A stretch of DNA of 16,484 nt from Betaproteobacteria bacterium (GTDB lineage Bacteria > Pseudomonadota > Gammaproteobacteria > Burkholderiales > Casimicrobiaceae). Each line of letters starts with the position of its first letter. The first letter of the stretch is position 1. Position numbers and translations under genes: made by a program. Shown one piece after another: positions 14,946 to 16,484 of this stretch. The notes under the pieces are model-generated. The model did no database searches and was not told the DNA's origin. It saw nothing but the letters and a program-made list of their open reading frames with translations. The stretch lies in the NCBI GenBank assembly GCA_005889025.1, contig VBCZ01000053.1, positions 1 through 16,484 on the forward strand, in the 5' to 3' direction.

Positions 14946-15707
14946 ATGTCCGAACCGATTATCCGCGTCGAAGATTTCACCACCGGCTACGGCGGCAAGA
15001 TCCTGCTGAAGGATATCGCCTTCACTGTCGAGCGGGGCGAGGTGTTCGTCATTCTCGGCGGCTCGGGGTCGGGCAAGAGCACGCTCCTCAAGCACATGAT
15101 CGGGCTCTATGAGCCGATGTCAGGGAAAATTGTAATCGACGGCGACGACATCGTGACGGCGGATGGCGATGCGCGCCGGGCGATCCTGAAAAAGATAGGC
15201 GTGATGTATCAGAGCGGCGCGCTGTTCGGCTCGATGACGCTGCTCGAAAACGTTCGGCTGCCGCTCGAGGAATACACGTCGCTCGACGACGAGGCGATGG
15301 ATCTGCTGGCGAGAATGAAGCTCAAGCTCGTCGGCCTCGAGTCGTTCACGGGGCACATGCCCTCCGAGATCAGCGGCGGAATGCAAAAGCGCGCGGCGAT
15401 CGCGAGGGCGATGGCGCTCGATCCGACGATCCTTTTCCTGGACGAGCCCTCCGCGGGCCTCGATCCGATCACTTCGGCCGAGCTCGATCAGCTCGTCCTG
15501 CGGCTAGCGCGAAGCCTGCATATCACTTTCGTCATCGTGACGCATGAGCTCGCCAGCATCTACGCCGTGGCCGATCGCGTGATCATGCTCGACAAGCGAA
15601 CCATGGGCATCATTGCCGAAGGCGACCCGAAAGTGTTGCGTGACACCAGCGACAATCCGTGGGTGCGGCAATTTTTCCGGCGCGAGGCGACCGCGGAGGC
15701 GGCATGA
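14946..15707 (+). CDS. mlaF: MlaF-type lipid ABC transporter ATP-binding protein
   Basis: 253 residues, the ATPase of the Mla-type complex. Walker A GGSGSGKST (about 38-46), Q-loop MYQSGALF with Gln at about 89, signature ISGGMQKR (about 142-149), Walker B LFLDEPSAGLDP (about 163-174) and switch His at about 200 in VIVTHE. The QSGALF after the Q-loop and the SGGMQKR signature are typical of MlaF rather than of other ABC importers. ATG 14946 begins 5 nt after mlaE; longer in-frame starts inside mlaE have no family character. It is followed by a 180-nt spacer filled with two repeat copies, unusual inside an operon of this kind. Confidence 0.92.
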   Translation: MSEPIIRVEDFTTGYGGKILLKDIAFTVERGEVFVILGGSGSGKSTLLKHMIGLYEPMSGKIVIDGDDIVTADGDARRAILKKIGVMYQSGALFGSMTLLENVRLPLEEYTSLDDEAMDLLARMKLKLVGLESFTGHMPSEISGGMQKRAAIARAMALDPTILFLDEPSAGLDPITSAELDQLVLRLARSLHITFVIVTHELASIYAVADRVIMLDKRTMGIIAEGDPKVLRDTSDNPWVRQFFRREATAEAA

Positions 15708-15729
15708 AGATGTTCTGCAACTCCACTGG

Positions 15730-15801
15730 CCCTCACTCCTTTCCCCTCTGCCGCATGCGGGCGACGGGAAGCGAAAAGCGGCGCTCGCGCGCATGAGAAT
15801 T
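15730..15801. repeat. Intergenic hairpin repeat, copy A
   Basis: About 72 nt starting CCCTCACTCCTTTCCC and ending TGAGAATT, followed 14 nt later by a second copy. The centre pairs TTCCC with GGGAA around the perfect palindrome CCGCATGCGG (15751-15760), then comes an AAGCGGCGCTCGCGCGC tail. Such CCCTCAC...CCCTCTCC...GGAGAGGG elements are common dispersed intergenic repeats in GC-rich proteobacteria. No coding potential. Confidence 0.7.
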
Positions 15802-15815
15802 CGCGTGCGTACCCA

Positions 15816-15889
15816 CCCTCACTCCTTTCCCTCTCCCTGGAGGGCGAGGGGAAATGGAATGCGGCGCTTGCGCGCCGTAGCTGAGAATT
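15816..15889. repeat. Intergenic hairpin repeat, copy B, reaching the mlaD start
   Basis: About 74 nt with the same opening (CCCTCACTCCTTTCCC), a CCCTC-T-CCC / GGG-C-GAGGG hairpin at 15829-15850 around a TGGA loop, the same GCGGCGCTTGCGCGC tail and the same TGAGAATT end. The two copies are clearly related but the hairpin centres have diverged. The last two bases (TT) are also the first two of the TTG that best starts mlaD. Confidence 0.7.
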
Positions 15890-16484
15890 GAGCGCGAAAG
15901 CCAATTTTTTCAAGATCGGCCTTTTCACGATCGGCGCCACCGTCGCGCTGATCATCCTGCTGGTGATACTCGGTTCGGGGCGCCTGTTCCAGTTGAAAGT
16001 TCTGATGGAGACCTACGTCAACGAGTCGGTGCAGGGCCTCGAGGTCGGATCCAAGGTGAAGTATCGCGGCGTCGTCGTCGGCGAAGTGACGCGCATCGGC
16101 TTCACCTACACCAAATATCAGCTCGACAAGCCCATGCCGGAGCGATTGCGCTACGTGATGATCGAGGCGACGATTCTGCCGCGCTTGATCGGCGGACGCG
16201 CCGGCGGCGATATCACCCGAACGGCGACCGCTCGCGCGGAGATCGAGCGCGGCTTGCGCGTGCGGCTCGCGCCGCAGGGGATCACCGGCACGAACTACCT
16301 GGAAATCGATTACGTCGACCCCAAAAGCAATCCGGAGCTTCCCGTCCCGTGGGAGCCGGACAATCTGTACATCCCGAGCGCCCAGTCCACGGTAACGCAG
16401 TTCGTCGCTTCGGCATCCGACATCATGACGCGGCTGCAGCACCTCGACCTCGAAGGGACGCTGGTCAACGTGAACAAGCTGCTG
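15888..16484 (+). CDS. mlaD: MlaD-type MCE-domain lipid-binding protein (3' end outside window)
   Basis: 199 codons visible, open to the window edge. One N-terminal membrane helix (residues about 8-30: IGLFTIGATVALIILLVILG) anchors it in the inner membrane. The MCE domain follows: YVNESVQGLEVGSKVKYRG (about 43-61) and VVVGEVTRIGF (about 62-72), then, after an insertion with IEATILPRL, a second part with RGLRVRLAPQGITGTNYLEIDYV, the classic end of an MCE domain. It is the periplasmic lipid-binding ring of the Mla-type complex. A stop at 15882-15884 limits the start; TTG 15888 is the only usable start before the helix and has only a weak ribosome site. The start lies at the edge of repeat copy B, so the native upstream sequence may have been displaced. 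Stands 180 nt after mlaF. Confidence 0.88.
   Translation, partial: MSAKANFFKIGLFTIGATVALIILLVILGSGRLFQLKVLMETYVNESVQGLEVGSKVKYRGVVVGEVTRIGFTYTKYQLDKPMPERLRYVMIEATILPRLIGGRAGGDITRTATARAEIERGLRVRLAPQGITGTNYLEIDYVDPKSNPELPVPWEPDNLYIPSAQSTVTQFVASASDIMTRLQHLDLEGTLVNVNKLL

Noticed and set aside
15708..15890. CRISPR array from the repeated element
   Set aside because: Only two diverged copies, hairpin-rich, with a 14-nt gap and no cas genes.

Overview
The window is GC-rich (roughly 60-65% by eye), densely coded proteobacterial DNA with genes on both strands. The set of families (FrnE-type DsbA, coniferyl-aldehyde-type dehydrogenase, CioAB-type cytochrome bd, a STAS-MlaE lipid transporter, BMP-type ABC importer) fits a betaproteobacterium, probably Burkholderiales-like. 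This placement is an inference from gene content; there is no rRNA or tRNA here to confirm it.

Layout. (1) 1-1970, plus strand: the 3' part of a FrnE-like DsbA-family oxidoreductase, then an aldehyde dehydrogenase of the coniferyl aldehyde type. (2) 1967-9727, minus strand: one long probable operon, read from 9727 down. It holds a double-domain ABC ATPase, two BPD_transp_2 permeases, a BMP-family binding protein with an in-frame amber codon, a MaoC/HTD2-type hydratase, a CitE-like lyase and a PcaB-like fumarase/aspartase-superfamily lyase. It reads as an uptake-plus-catabolism unit for an organic acid or nucleoside-like compound, with CoA-ester steps resembling citramalyl-CoA chemistry; the substrate is not determined by the sequence. 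(3) 9728-10015: divergent regulatory region with an inverted repeat, a perfect minus-strand -10 hexamer and an extended -10 on the plus strand. (4) 10016-12339, plus strand: a CIO-type cytochrome bd quinol oxidase. Its subunit II gene has lost about 64-70 nt and changed frame near the 3' end. (5) 12479-16484, plus strand: a translationally coupled unit of a family-3 solute-binding protein, a small exported SlyB-like protein with a CxxC, a STAS domain frame-shifted relative to the MlaE permease it probably was fused to, the MlaF ATPase, a duplicated hairpin element, and the start of MlaD (running off the end).

The most notable feature is that three genes within about 9 kb are interrupted in three different ways: a nonsense codon in the BMP protein, an internal deletion in cydB, and a small frameshift between STAS and MlaE. 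Either the source genome is decaying or variable here, or the assembly carries errors; raw-read checks would decide. No CRISPR array, transposase, tRNA or rRNA was seen. I found no clear wholly new system. The best candidates for something undescribed are the BMP-MaoC-CitE-PcaB operon with its long leader, and the solute-binding protein plus CxxC protein coupled to an Mla operon.
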